5,232 bases of DNA from an uncultured Lactobacillus sp. GTDB taxonomy: Bacteria; Bacillota; Bacilli; Lactobacillales; Lactobacillaceae. The DNA lies in contig CAMLRO010000058.1 of the NCBI GenBank assembly GCA_946482425.1, positions 1-5,232 of the forward strand, in the 5' to 3' direction. The notes beneath the pieces are model-generated. The model had not been told where the DNA came from and searched no databases. It saw nothing but the letters and a program-made list of their open reading frames with translations. Shown here piece after piece: positions 1 through 5,103 of this stretch. The position numbers and the translations under genes are program-made. The number at the start of each line of letters is the position of its first letter. Position 1 is the stretch's first letter.

Positions 1-60
1 CACAACCAAACCCACACACAGAACCTAAAACAACGCGTTTAGTTCCTATAGGCCCTGATG
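1..60. repeat. Left inverted repeat of the segment
   Basis: Bases 28-51 are the exact reverse complement of 5181-5204 (24 bp, containing CAACGCGTTTAGTTCC). The match continues imperfectly on both sides. Inward, CCCT..GATG follows in both copies with small gaps. Outward, CACAA and CCAAACCC occur in the same order in both, with gaps of 2 and about 7 bases. The core contains ACGCGT, and the left copy ends in the palindrome CCTATAGG. I do not recognise it as the end of a known insertion sequence, and no target-site duplication is visible. It could be a transposon end, a recombinase site for inversion, or the edge of a larger inverted repeat. Confidence 0.85.
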
Positions 61-374
61 CCGGAGAGACCGTTCTGTATCAGCATAGAGGCTAGATTGG
101 CTGAGCTCTGATAAGGATGCGAAGGGTAAGGAATACGAGCGGTGTCCATCTCAGTTACACCCCTTTAGATAAAAAAGTGCCGCCCTAGTGTGCATATCAT
201 ATAAATATGATAGAGGCAGTGGCGGCTTCTAACAAGCTTTAATATACTCGGGATATCAGTTAGAAAGCTTCATCAAGATAAAGCTTCACAATATAAACAC
301 ATTTCTTATCGGATGGTCTTTCTTCTATCATGAGCTACTGCAGATCACCCTTCAATCGGCAAACATAAAACTGG
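61..374. other. AT-rich gene-free region inside the left repeat
   Basis: About 310 bases without a credible reading frame on either strand. It is clearly more AT-rich than the DNA that begins abruptly at 375. It holds one strong palindromic structure (annotated separately) and three AAGCTT sites at 234-239, 265-270 and 281-286. The last two belong to a short direct repeat, AAAGCTTCA, with a 16-base period. I see no tRNA, no CRISPR and no convincing promoter. It may be the scar of an older locus or a regulatory or recombination region. Confidence 0.6.
179..226. repeat. Two-tier palindrome (operator or RNA hairpin)
   Basis: The inner arms TATCATAT (195-202) and ATATGATA (205-212) are perfect complements separated by AA. 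The outer arms GCCGCC (179-184) and GGCGGC (221-226) are also perfect complements, with partly pairable DNA between the tiers (TGC 191-193 with GCA 216-218). This could be a DNA operator with an AT-rich core, or a long RNA stem. No gene lies immediately beside it, so its role is unknown. Confidence 0.6.
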
Positions 375-399
375 TCGGCTCGGCCGGGGTTGTGGTCAT

Positions 400-451
400 C
401 GGCGGCTGCGCCTTGATGTCTGGCCGCCGCTGTCGCACGCCTGCGGCGTGC
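400..451 (+). promoter_or_regulatory. Paired hairpins at the upstream end of the leader
   Basis: CGGCGGC (400-406) pairs with GCCGCCG (423-429). Just after it, GCACGCC (435-441) pairs with GGCGTGC (445-451) around a three-base loop. The same structures recur at 3023-3074 in the second repeat copy. They lack a T-tract. Whether they act as DNA operators, terminators or leader RNA depends on where transcription begins, which cannot be read from the sequence. Confidence 0.45.
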
Positions 452-552
452 TGCTGAAGGGGTTGGGAATGTGGTGTTTGTGCCGCCCCCTTCCATTCTG
501 GCCCGGGCCGCTGCGACTCAAGCCCCGAGCGTCTCCGCCCACACCCCGCTCC

Positions 553-603
553 GGCCGAGGGGGCCGAACAGCATGCCCCCTCGGCCTCCGGGGGAGTGTT
601 CGG
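553..603 (+). promoter_or_regulatory. Overlapping, mutually exclusive inverted repeats in the leader
   Basis: GGCCGAGGGGGC (553-564) is a perfect 12-bp complement of GCCCCCTCGGCC (575-586), with a 10-base loop. A second structure uses CCGAACA (564-570) with TGTTCGG (597-603), and inside it CCCCC (576-580) with GGGGG (590-594). The right arm of the first fold overlaps the left arms of the second, so a single strand can form only one. This resembles an attenuator or two overlapping operators. An identical copy lies at 3176-3226. Confidence 0.5.
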
Positions 604-617
604 ATCCACGCGGGGGC

Positions 618-687
618 TTGACTCTCCGCTATACCCGGGCCGCCATTCCAGGCGTCGGCACAAACAGTCCCGGCACCAAGGAAAGGA
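618..687 (+). promoter_or_regulatory. Candidate promoter elements and ribosome-binding site of the ParB-type gene
   Basis: TTGACT (618-623) resembles a -35 box and TATACC (630-635) a -10 box, but they are only six bases apart and cannot serve one standard sigma-70-type promoter together. One of the two may be used with a weak partner. The ribosome-binding site is AAGGAAAGGA (678-687), six bases before the ATG at 694. The same elements recur at 3241-3258 and 3301-3310 before the DUF4192-like gene. The ribosome-binding site is convincing; the promoter is tentative. Confidence 0.45.
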
Positions 688-693
688 ACACCC

Positions 694-2124
694 ATGAACA
701 CCACAACCACAGTGACCATGCTGCCCATCGACGCCATCAGGCCCAACGACGCCAACCCCCGAAGCGAGATAGGAGACGTGTCGGAGCTGGCCATGAGCAT
801 CGCGTCCCAAGGCATACAGCAGGCCCTGGTCGTCACACCGGCGAACCAGGAGGGGCGGCACACCCTGGTCATCGGACACCGGCGGCTGGCGGCCGCCGAG
901 CAGGCCGGCCTTGCAACCGTGCCCTGTATCATCACCGACATGGACGAGCAGACCCAGGCGGAGGTGATGCTGGTAGAGAACATACACCGTGACCAGCTCA
1001 CCGCCCTGGACGAGGCACGCGGATACGCCCACCTCCTGGACCTTGGCGAAGACGTGGACCAGATGGCCAAAGCCACTGGCCGCAGCCGCAGCACCGTGCA
1101 GCGACGGCTCAAAATATCGTCCATCGACGACGAGAAAATACTCGCGCTGCCATCCCAGCTGAGCTTCGAGGAATTGGAGACGATAGCCGACTTCCGCGAC
1201 GACGAAGGCCTGCAAGACCAGCTCATCAAAGCCGCAGGCACCAACAACTGGAACATGACACTGCACCAGGTCCAGGCCAAACGGTCGCTGGACAAGTGGA
1301 TCGAACAGGCCCAGGAAGCCATCAAGCAGGCCGGGCTGCCCATCGTGCCGCTGACACCATCACAATCCTGGTCTGACCCGGAAGGTTGGCGCACCATCGC
1401 CCGATTCTCCCCGGATACCGACCCCGACCCCAAGCAGGCCCTCGACACATGGCTGGAGGAATGGGAAGGCGACAAACCCACGGCCGCCGGACTGCTCGAC
1501 CGTGGCGGACAGTGGCGCGTCAAAATCACCCTGCTGGAGCCATACACCCAACAGGACCAGGAGGACGAACGCCGGCAAAGAGAGGATGACCTGGCCAGGT
1601 GGCAAGCCGAACAAGAAGCCGAAATCGCACCGGCCAAGCAACTGGACACGGCAAGCCACGACCTGCGGCTGGCCTACACGCAACGGCTCATGTCCCTCAA
1701 ACGCCCCGCCAAAAACCAGTCCCAGGCCCTGTCCATGCTGGTCATCGCCCAAGCGAGCCAACGCACCTGGTGGGTCAGCCGGGACCAGGTGCGGGACACA
1801 TGGCGCGCCATCGTCCAGGACCAGGAAGCCGAGCTGGCGCAAAAGGCCGACCTTGACGAGAGTCGCCGCACCCAGACGGCCTTCGCCCTGTGCCACGCCA
1901 TCATGGAGACACAGATCAACCACGAGACCTGGCGCAGCCAAGACGACATAGACGGCCTGCTCAAACCCCTCTACCGTGCCCTCCAAACCGCAGGCTACGC
2001 CATCAGCGACGAAGAGCAATCCGGTCTCGACGGCGACCTGGTGCCCCGACCTGAAGAGGAAGACAACGAAGGGAACGAAGATGAAACAGACGACGGCGAC
2101 CAGGAGGAGGACACCAAAGAGTGA
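694..2124 (+). CDS. ParB/RepB/Spo0J-family DNA-binding protein with long acidic C-terminus
   Basis: The 476-residue product carries the ParB N-terminal fold in order: IRPNDANPR (15-23), LAMSIASQGIQQALVV (32-47), the box-II-like GHRRLAAAEQAG (61-72; many ParBs have GERR) and VENIHRDQLTALDEA (94-108). A helix-turn-helix follows around 121-140 (MAKATGRSRSTVQRRLK). In the family these parts bind CTP and a palindromic parS site. The remaining roughly 330 residues are charged, helical-looking and not recognised, and the tail from about 445 is almost all Asp, Glu, Asn and Gly. The start is fixed by the ribosome-binding site at 678-687. No ParA lies nearby, so a role in segregation is uncertain; a nucleoid-associated or regulatory ParB-like protein is the alternative. 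Its first five codons lie in the 335-bp repeat shared with the DUF4192-like gene. Confidence 0.9.
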   Translation: MNTTTTVTMLPIDAIRPNDANPRSEIGDVSELAMSIASQGIQQALVVTPANQEGRHTLVIGHRRLAAAEQAGLATVPCIITDMDEQTQAEVMLVENIHRDQLTALDEARGYAHLLDLGEDVDQMAKATGRSRSTVQRRLKISSIDDEKILALPSQLSFEELETIADFRDDEGLQDQLIKAAGTNNWNMTLHQVQAKRSLDKWIEQAQEAIKQAGLPIVPLTPSQSWSDPEGWRTIARFSPDTDPDPKQALDTWLEEWEGDKPTAAGLLDRGGQWRVKITLLEPYTQQDQEDERRQREDDLARWQAEQEAEIAPAKQLDTASHDLRLAYTQRLMSLKRPAKNQSQALSMLVIAQASQRTWWVSRDQVRDTWRAIVQDQEAELAQKADLDESRRTQTAFALCHAIMETQINHETWRSQDDIDGLLKPLYRALQTAGYAISDEEQSGLDGDLVPRPEEEDNEGNEDETDDGDQEEDTKE

Positions 2125-2133
2125 ATGAACCCC

Positions 2134-2167
2134 GCAGCCGGCCCCGCCACCAAGCGGGGCCGGCTGC
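2134..2167 (+). terminator. Strong hairpin after the ParB-type gene
   Basis: GCAGCCGGCCCCGC (2134-2147) is a perfect 14-bp complement of GCGGGGCCGGCTGC (2154-2167), with a six-base loop, ten bases after the TGA. There is no T-tract, which is common for terminator hairpins in high-GC bacteria. It probably ends or stabilises the parB-type transcript. Confidence 0.65.
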
Positions 2168-2193
2168 CGGCGGCGGCGCAGCGATGCCTCGCG

Positions 2194-2238
2194 CCACCCC
2201 ACGGGGTGGAATCGGCATCGTCGAACGCCCCGCGTTCG
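2194..2238. repeat. Two further perfect inverted repeats between the ParB-type gene and the toxin gene
   Basis: CCACCCC (2194-2200) faces GGGGTGG (2203-2209), and CGAACGC (2222-2228) faces GCGTTCG (2232-2238) around CCC. With the hairpin at 2134-2167, the 183-base gap contains three perfect inverted repeats. The last shares the GTTCGGA motif with the leader repeat (598-604 against 2234-2240), so a protein-binding site is possible. Confidence 0.5.
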
Positions 2239-2274
2239 GACAGCCAGACCGCAACGCGAGGAACGCACGACTGG

Positions 2275-2308
2275 TTTGTATGTGCAATTTGTACTACACT
2301 CATGGTCA
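2275..2308 (+). promoter_or_regulatory. Promoter for a leaderless toxin-antitoxin transcript
   Basis: TACACT (2295-2300) fits the TANNNT form of an actinobacterial -10 box. Seven bases separate it from the ATG at 2308, the spacing expected when the mRNA starts at the start codon itself. No Shine-Dalgarno sequence precedes the ATG at 2302 or 2308. The hexamer TTTGTA occurs at 2275-2280 and 2288-2293, flanking or overlapping the promoter, and could be an operator for the ribbon-helix-helix partner. No clear -35 box is seen. Confidence 0.5.
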
Positions 2309-2571
2309 TGGAGATCGAGATAGAGCAATCAGCCCGCAAGCACGGCTGCGCCGACGACGAAATCAGGCACGCGGTCCTCCACTCCATAGGCCACGAACAA
2401 ATCGAGGGCTACGGCGACGAGATGACGGTGGTCTTCGTCGGCCAGCCACACCCCGGGGCCCTACCCGACAACCTGCTCGAAGTCATCGTCAGCAAATGGC
2501 AGGACGGCCAGCTCCACGCCTTCCACGCCATGCCGCTGACCAGCCGGTGGCAACATCTCAGATACCAATAG
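2308..2571 (+). CDS. Putative small toxin of a BrnT-like toxin-antitoxin pair
   Basis: The 87-residue product begins MEIEIEQSARKHGCADDEIRHAV, continues with an acidic turn and a beta strand (MTVVFVG, 39-45), then NLLEVIV (55-61) and HAFHAMPLTSRW (70-81). This 'SARKHG..EI.HA ... LLEV.V ... IHAM' layout is one I know from small actinobacterial proteins encoded just before ribbon-helix-helix proteins and considered BrnT/RelE-like toxins. The toxin-first order is that of brnTA. By analogy it would be an mRNA-cleaving RNase. I prefer the start at 2308 because the -10-like TACACT lies seven bases upstream. ATG 2302 adds two residues. An in-frame ATG at 2125, touching the parB-type stop, would add 61 residues across three hairpins and is unlikely. 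The antitoxin gene follows after 24 bases. Confidence 0.72.
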   Translation: MEIEIEQSARKHGCADDEIRHAVLHSIGHEQIEGYGDEMTVVFVGQPHPGALPDNLLEVIVSKWQDGQLHAFHAMPLTSRWQHLRYQ

Positions 2572-2595
2572 ACACAACCAACAAGGAGCCAGACC

Positions 2596-2943
2596 ATGAC
2601 CAACACACAGACACCCGCCGACAGGGCAGCACACGCCGAAGCACTCGACCGCATGGCCGACGCCGGCCAATTCACACCCATCGAAGGCACCCGGGTATAC
2701 CGGGGCTACGACGCCGGCCCCCTGACCGACGACGACCTGCTCTCCATCTTCGCCGGCCGCCCCCGCGACGAACTCAAACAACCCACCAGCAAAACCTGGC
2801 AGGTACGCACCACCCCGGCCCTGGACCAATGGGCCGAAGCCGCCGTCAAAACAGAAGGCACCAACCTATCGGCACTGATCCGCCAAGCCACCGCCGAATA
2901 CCTGGCACACCACTACCCAGGACTCCGAAGCCAGATGGCCTGA
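2596..2943 (+). CDS. Ribbon-helix-helix (CopG-like) antitoxin or repressor
   Basis: The 115-residue product has a loose N-terminal half with GRPRDEL at 54-60, then a typical ribbon-helix-helix block at the C-terminus: strand TWQVRTTP (67-74), helix LDQWAEAAVKTEG (76-88), turn TNLS (89-92) and helix ALIRQATAEYLAHH (93-106). Such proteins dimerise through the strand, bind operator DNA and, in toxin-antitoxin pairs, use the other half to block the toxin. The ribosome-binding site AAGGAG (2583-2588) is seven bases before the ATG. Translation from its own site on the leaderless toxin mRNA would give different yields of the two proteins. A rho-independent terminator follows at 2964. A stand-alone regulator is the alternative. 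Confidence 0.75.
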   Translation: MTNTQTPADRAAHAEALDRMADAGQFTPIEGTRVYRGYDAGPLTDDDLLSIFAGRPRDELKQPTSKTWQVRTTPALDQWAEAAVKTEGTNLSALIRQATAEYLAHHYPGLRSQMA

Positions 2944-2963
2944 CCCATCAGGGCAACATCATC

Positions 2964-2991
2964 AAGGGACCCCTCAACGGGGTCCCTTTTT
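2964..2991 (+). terminator. Rho-independent terminator of the toxin-antitoxin operon
   Basis: AAGGGACCCC (2964-2973) pairs perfectly with GGGGTCCCTT (2979-2988) around a five-base loop and runs into TTTTT (2987-2991). It lies 20 bases after the antitoxin stop and only six bases before the second copy of the 335-bp repeat. It therefore separates the module from the next gene, which must be transcribed from within that repeat. Confidence 0.92.
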
Positions 2992-2997
2992 CCATGC

Positions 2998-3332
2998 TCG
3001 GCTCGGCCGGGGTTGTGGTCATCGGCGGCTGCGCCTTGATGTCTGGCCGCCGCTGTCGCACGCCTGCGGCGTGCTGCTGAAGGGGTTGGGAATGTGGTGT
3101 TTGTGCCGCCCCCTTCCATTCTGGCCCGGGCCGCTGCGACTCAAGCCCCGAGCGTCTCCGCCCACACCCCGCTCCGGCCGAGGGGGCCGAACAGCATGCC
3201 CCCTCGGCCTCCGGGGGAGTGTTCGGATCCACGCGGGGGCTTGACTCTCCGCTATACCCGGGCCGCCATTCCAGGCGTCGGCACAAACAGTCCCGGCACC
3301 AAGGAAAGGAACACCCATGAACACCACAACCA
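2998..3332. repeat. 335-bp direct repeat, copy 2 (leader of the DUF4192-like gene)
   Basis: Perfect copy of 375-709. As a terminator lies directly upstream, any promoter of the downstream gene should lie in this repeat, which supports the same for copy 1. Candidate elements TTGACT (3241-3246) and TATACC (3253-3258), the inverted repeats (3176-3226) and the ribosome-binding site (3301-3310) match those of copy 1. Recombination between the copies would remove 2623 bp and leave a single intact leader. Confidence 0.97.
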
Positions 3333-3877
3333 GCCTCCAGGACGACGTCAAGCAACTGAGCCAGGACCCCCAACTCATGCTCACCGCAGGCCGACAGGCC
3401 CTCGACAGCATCATGCGCATACTCGACGGCACCCACCAGCCCGAAGCCATAGGACACGACCGGCTCACCCGCATGGCCGCGCTGATAGAAACCTCACTGC
3501 CGCACCGCGACGCGCTCCTGGTCGCCGCCATCAACCCCGACACCACCCGAGACGACCTGACCACCATCACCGAACAACCCCACGACCCCGCCGCCGTCAA
3601 ACTCATCTTCACCAGCCTCACCACCTGCTTCGAAGGCCGGACCCCCGTCAACCAGGAACGCGCCGACAGAGCCTACAACCTCTTCGACCAGCTCACCGCC
3701 GCCGTCGGCCCCACCCCACACCTCAGCGCCTCCAGAGCCTACCTGGCCTGGGCCGCCCGCGACCCCGACCAAGCCAGCTCATACATGGTCCAAGCCCTCA
3801 CCCTCGACCGAACCAACAACCTCGCAGCGCTCATCGCCCTGGCCCTCAGTAAGAACATCAACCCCACCGACGACTAA
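3317..3877 (+). CDS. Short DUF4192-like protein
   Basis: The 186-residue product resembles the C-terminal part of DUF4192 proteins, an actinobacterial family of unknown function. The features are LTRMAALIETSLPHRDALLVA (50-70) and a TPR-like end, SASRAYLAWAARDPDQASSYMVQALTLD (137-164) followed by LAALIALALS (169-178). Family members are usually near twice this length, so the N-terminal part appears to be missing. The protein begins MNTTT like the ParB-type protein, because its first five codons lie in the 335-bp repeat. One explanation is that recombination joined the leader and start codon of one gene to the 3' part of another. The ribosome-binding site (3301-3310) is good, the frame is open and a hairpin follows, so it is probably expressed. 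The match is from memory of the family pattern. Biochemical role unknown. Confidence 0.7.
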   Translation: MNTTTSLQDDVKQLSQDPQLMLTAGRQALDSIMRILDGTHQPEAIGHDRLTRMAALIETSLPHRDALLVAAINPDTTRDDLTTITEQPHDPAAVKLIFTSLTTCFEGRTPVNQERADRAYNLFDQLTAAVGPTPHLSASRAYLAWAARDPDQASSYMVQALTLDRTNNLAALIALALSKNINPTDD

Positions 3878-3898
3878 CACCACACACAACCAAACCGA

Positions 3899-3932
3899 AG
3901 AGGTCTCCTCCCAAACCAAGGAGGAGACCTCT
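3899..3932. terminator. Long symmetrical hairpin between convergent genes
   Basis: AGAGGTCTCCTCC (3899-3911) is a perfect 13-bp complement of GGAGGAGACCTCT (3920-3932), with an eight-base loop. It lies 21 bases after the stop of the plus-strand gene and before the end of the minus-strand operon. It lacks a T-tract on either strand but its position fits a terminator that could work in both directions. Confidence 0.7.
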
Positions 3933-3954
3933 CCGCGTCCGATGCGTTTCTCCC

Positions 3955-4000
3955 GCCCCATAAAAGGGGCACTCGAATCCGCTTCATTCCCTAGGAATGA
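3955..4000 (-). terminator. Two small hairpins after the minus-strand operon
   Basis: TCATTCC (3984-3990) pairs with GGAATGA (3994-4000) around CTA, 12 bases beyond the stop of the membrane-protein gene. GCCCC (3955-3959) pairs with GGGGC (3966-3970) further on. Neither has a strong T-run in the minus direction, so termination here is plausible but weakly supported. Confidence 0.4.
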
Positions 4001-4012
4001 TCGTTGTTTAGA

Positions 4013-4459
4013 TTAATCATGCTTGTCTGCAGCATCAACGGCATGAATGACGAGTAGGGAGATGAGAATGGTGAGAACCTCAGTTATCAAAGATGAGAGC
4101 GCCATGGCTTCCCACCTGCTGAAGGCCAAGGCCATCAACCCCATGAGAAACACAAAACTCACAACTTCGCTAACAAGCTTCTTCAAGACCTTGTGACTGC
4201 TCATGCTAAACAACACATCCACCAACGCATCAGTTATGTAGGTACCAAAGAACCACAACAGAAAGATAACGATGGTACCCAAAACCCCACGCCACCCATG
4301 CACCCAGGAACGAACGCCACCGAAAGGGAGCAAGCGATAAGTGACACCAATGCCGACCGCAAAAGGAAAGACAAAACCCAACAACACAGTTCCGAAAAAA
4401 CCAACACCGGTAATCGCATCCGAAACCGTTACATGGTCTGATCGTCCACGGTCACTCAT
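4013..4459 (-). CDS. Four-helix membrane protein, candidate bacteriocin immunity protein
   Basis: The 148-residue product has a short polar N-terminus and four hydrophobic segments at about 18-42, 57-84, 95-113 and 121-142. Short basic or polar loops (RSWVHGWR; SSHKVLKK) separate them, and the end is polar (ADKHD). No enzyme motif is visible. It starts 22 bases after the stop of the secreted-protein gene. That gap holds a purine-rich ribosome-binding site (minus strand, 4466-4476), so the two genes almost certainly share one mRNA. A small membrane protein directly after a secreted, cationic peptide gene is the classical arrangement for an immunity protein that protects the producer's own membrane; this role is inferred from context only. 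Base composition is lower in GC than in the plus-strand genes. Alternatives are an accessory export protein or an unrelated membrane protein. Confidence 0.75.
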   Translation of the reverse strand: MSDRGRSDHVTVSDAITGVGFFGTVLLGFVFPFAVGIGVTYRLLPFGGVRSWVHGWRGVLGTIVIFLLWFFGTYITDALVDVLFSMSSHKVLKKLVSEVVSFVFLMGLMALAFSRWEAMALSSLITEVLTILISLLVIHAVDAADKHD

Positions 4460-4481
4460 CGCTCACCCCTCTCTCCATGAA

Positions 4482-4994
4482 TCAGAGGAACAAATCAACC
4501 CATGTCGCCGTGTATTCAGCAATATCGTAAGGGATGCCCAGCTGCATCAAACCTGAGACGATAGCGGCATGAGTCCAGACGCCGGTGGCTTCCAGGAAGT
4601 CTGCAATCCGACCGGCCCACGGAGCAATCTTGGCAGGAAGCTTGGAACCTCCCCAGCGCAGAAGCTTAATGACAGCTTTCTTGGCGATCGTCGTAGCCCA
4701 ATTCCTCGATTGGAAGCCATTACCGGCAGTGCCATCATGCATCGAGAATGCATACTCGGTCAGGATGCCAGCACCTTCATAATCACCGTTTTCCCATGCG
4801 GTATCCGCTATCTCCAGCACATCCCTCGGAGTCAGCGAATCGGTGACTTGACTCACGATAGATGTCGAAGCGGTATCCACAGGCTCTGCAGCCATCGCCT
4901 GACTGGGAACCATGGCGACTCCCATAGACAGCGCAAGTGGAACAGCAACGCTGGCGAGCAACCTACTTTTGATAGTGTTCAGAGCTTTCATCAT
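4482..4994 (-). CDS. Secreted cysteine-free protein, bacteriocin candidate
   Basis: The 170-residue precursor has a clear Sec signal peptide: basic start (MMKALNTIKSR), hydrophobic core LLASVAVPLALSMGVAMV (12-29) and cleavage motif AMA-AE after residue 35. The mature part has about 135 residues: an acidic N-terminal half (36-90, including LTPRDVLEIADTAWENGDYEGAG) and a C-terminal block (97-170) rich in Lys/Arg and hydrophobic residues (TTIAKKAVIKLLRWGGSKLPAKIAPWAGRI in part, then amphipathic helices ending WVDLFL). It has no cysteine, so no lanthionine or disulfide. The two-part plan recalls large secreted bacteriocins such as streptococcin A-M57 and dysgalacticin; this is resemblance of architecture, not proven homology. 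The start has ATGATG after AAAGGGG (minus, 4998-5004); either ATG may be used. The membrane-protein gene follows after 22 bases. An unrelated secreted protein is the alternative. Confidence 0.72.
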   Translation of the reverse strand: MMKALNTIKSRLLASVAVPLALSMGVAMVPSQAMAAEPVDTASTSIVSQVTDSLTPRDVLEIADTAWENGDYEGAGILTEYAFSMHDGTAGNGFQSRNWATTIAKKAVIKLLRWGGSKLPAKIAPWAGRIADFLEATGVWTHAAIVSGLMQLGIPYDIAEYTATWVDLFL

Positions 4995-5103
4995 AAGCCC
5001 CTTTCCGTTTGTTGAGTCAATTCATCCTTGATAACCAATAACGAAGTCAGCGGTGTCAGCCATGGCACCTCTGACAACCCAGCTAAAACTGGAATACTGC
5101 ACT

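Larger units (their letters stand above)
375..709. repeat. 335-bp direct repeat, copy 1 (leader of the ParB-type gene)
   Basis: Identical base for base to 2998-3332, with a constant offset of 2623. The match begins at TCGGCTCGGCC and stops one base into the sixth codon of the following gene. It covers the whole leader, the ribosome-binding site, the ATG and the codons for MNTTT. Its left edge coincides with the switch from AT-rich to GC-rich DNA. It contains several perfect inverted repeats, including the palindrome GGCCCGGGCC at 500-509. Perfect identity implies recent duplication or ongoing gene conversion. Confidence 0.97.

Noticed and set aside
618..635. TTGACT and TATACC as one standard promoter
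   Set aside because: Only six bases separate them instead of 16-18, so they cannot be the two boxes of one promoter.
471..992. Plus-strand frame beginning GTG in the repeat and running into the ParB-type gene (also 3094-3852 in copy 2)
   Set aside because: The two versions share only the repeat-encoded part and then read out of frame through two unrelated genes into low-complexity Arg/His/Pro sequence. No proper ribosome-binding site precedes the GTG.
352..1266. Long minus-strand reading frames (352-1266, 396-1649, 1360-2328) opposite the ParB-type gene
   Set aside because: They are antisense shadows typical of GC-rich genes, have no recognisable domains and no ribosome-binding sites, and the plus strand encodes a clear ParB protein.
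2125..2307. Upstream start for the toxin, coupled to the parB-type stop (TGAATG)
   Set aside because: It would add 61 residues without recognisable structure, encoded across three hairpins. The -10 box before ATG 2308 explains the start better. Not fully excluded.
2121..3080. A 319-residue plus-strand frame across the toxin-antitoxin region
   Set aside because: Out of frame with two well-supported genes and almost entirely Arg/Pro/His/Gly, as expected for a shadow frame. It also crosses the terminator.
3985..3999. CATTCC-CTA-GGAATG as an extra copy of the terminal repeat (both contain a TTCC..TAGG motif)
   Set aside because: Only a few bases agree and the spacing differs; more likely a small hairpin.
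4569..5015. Plus-strand frame opposite the secreted-protein gene
   Set aside because: No ribosome-binding site and no domain; the minus strand shows a clear signal peptide and an operon partner.
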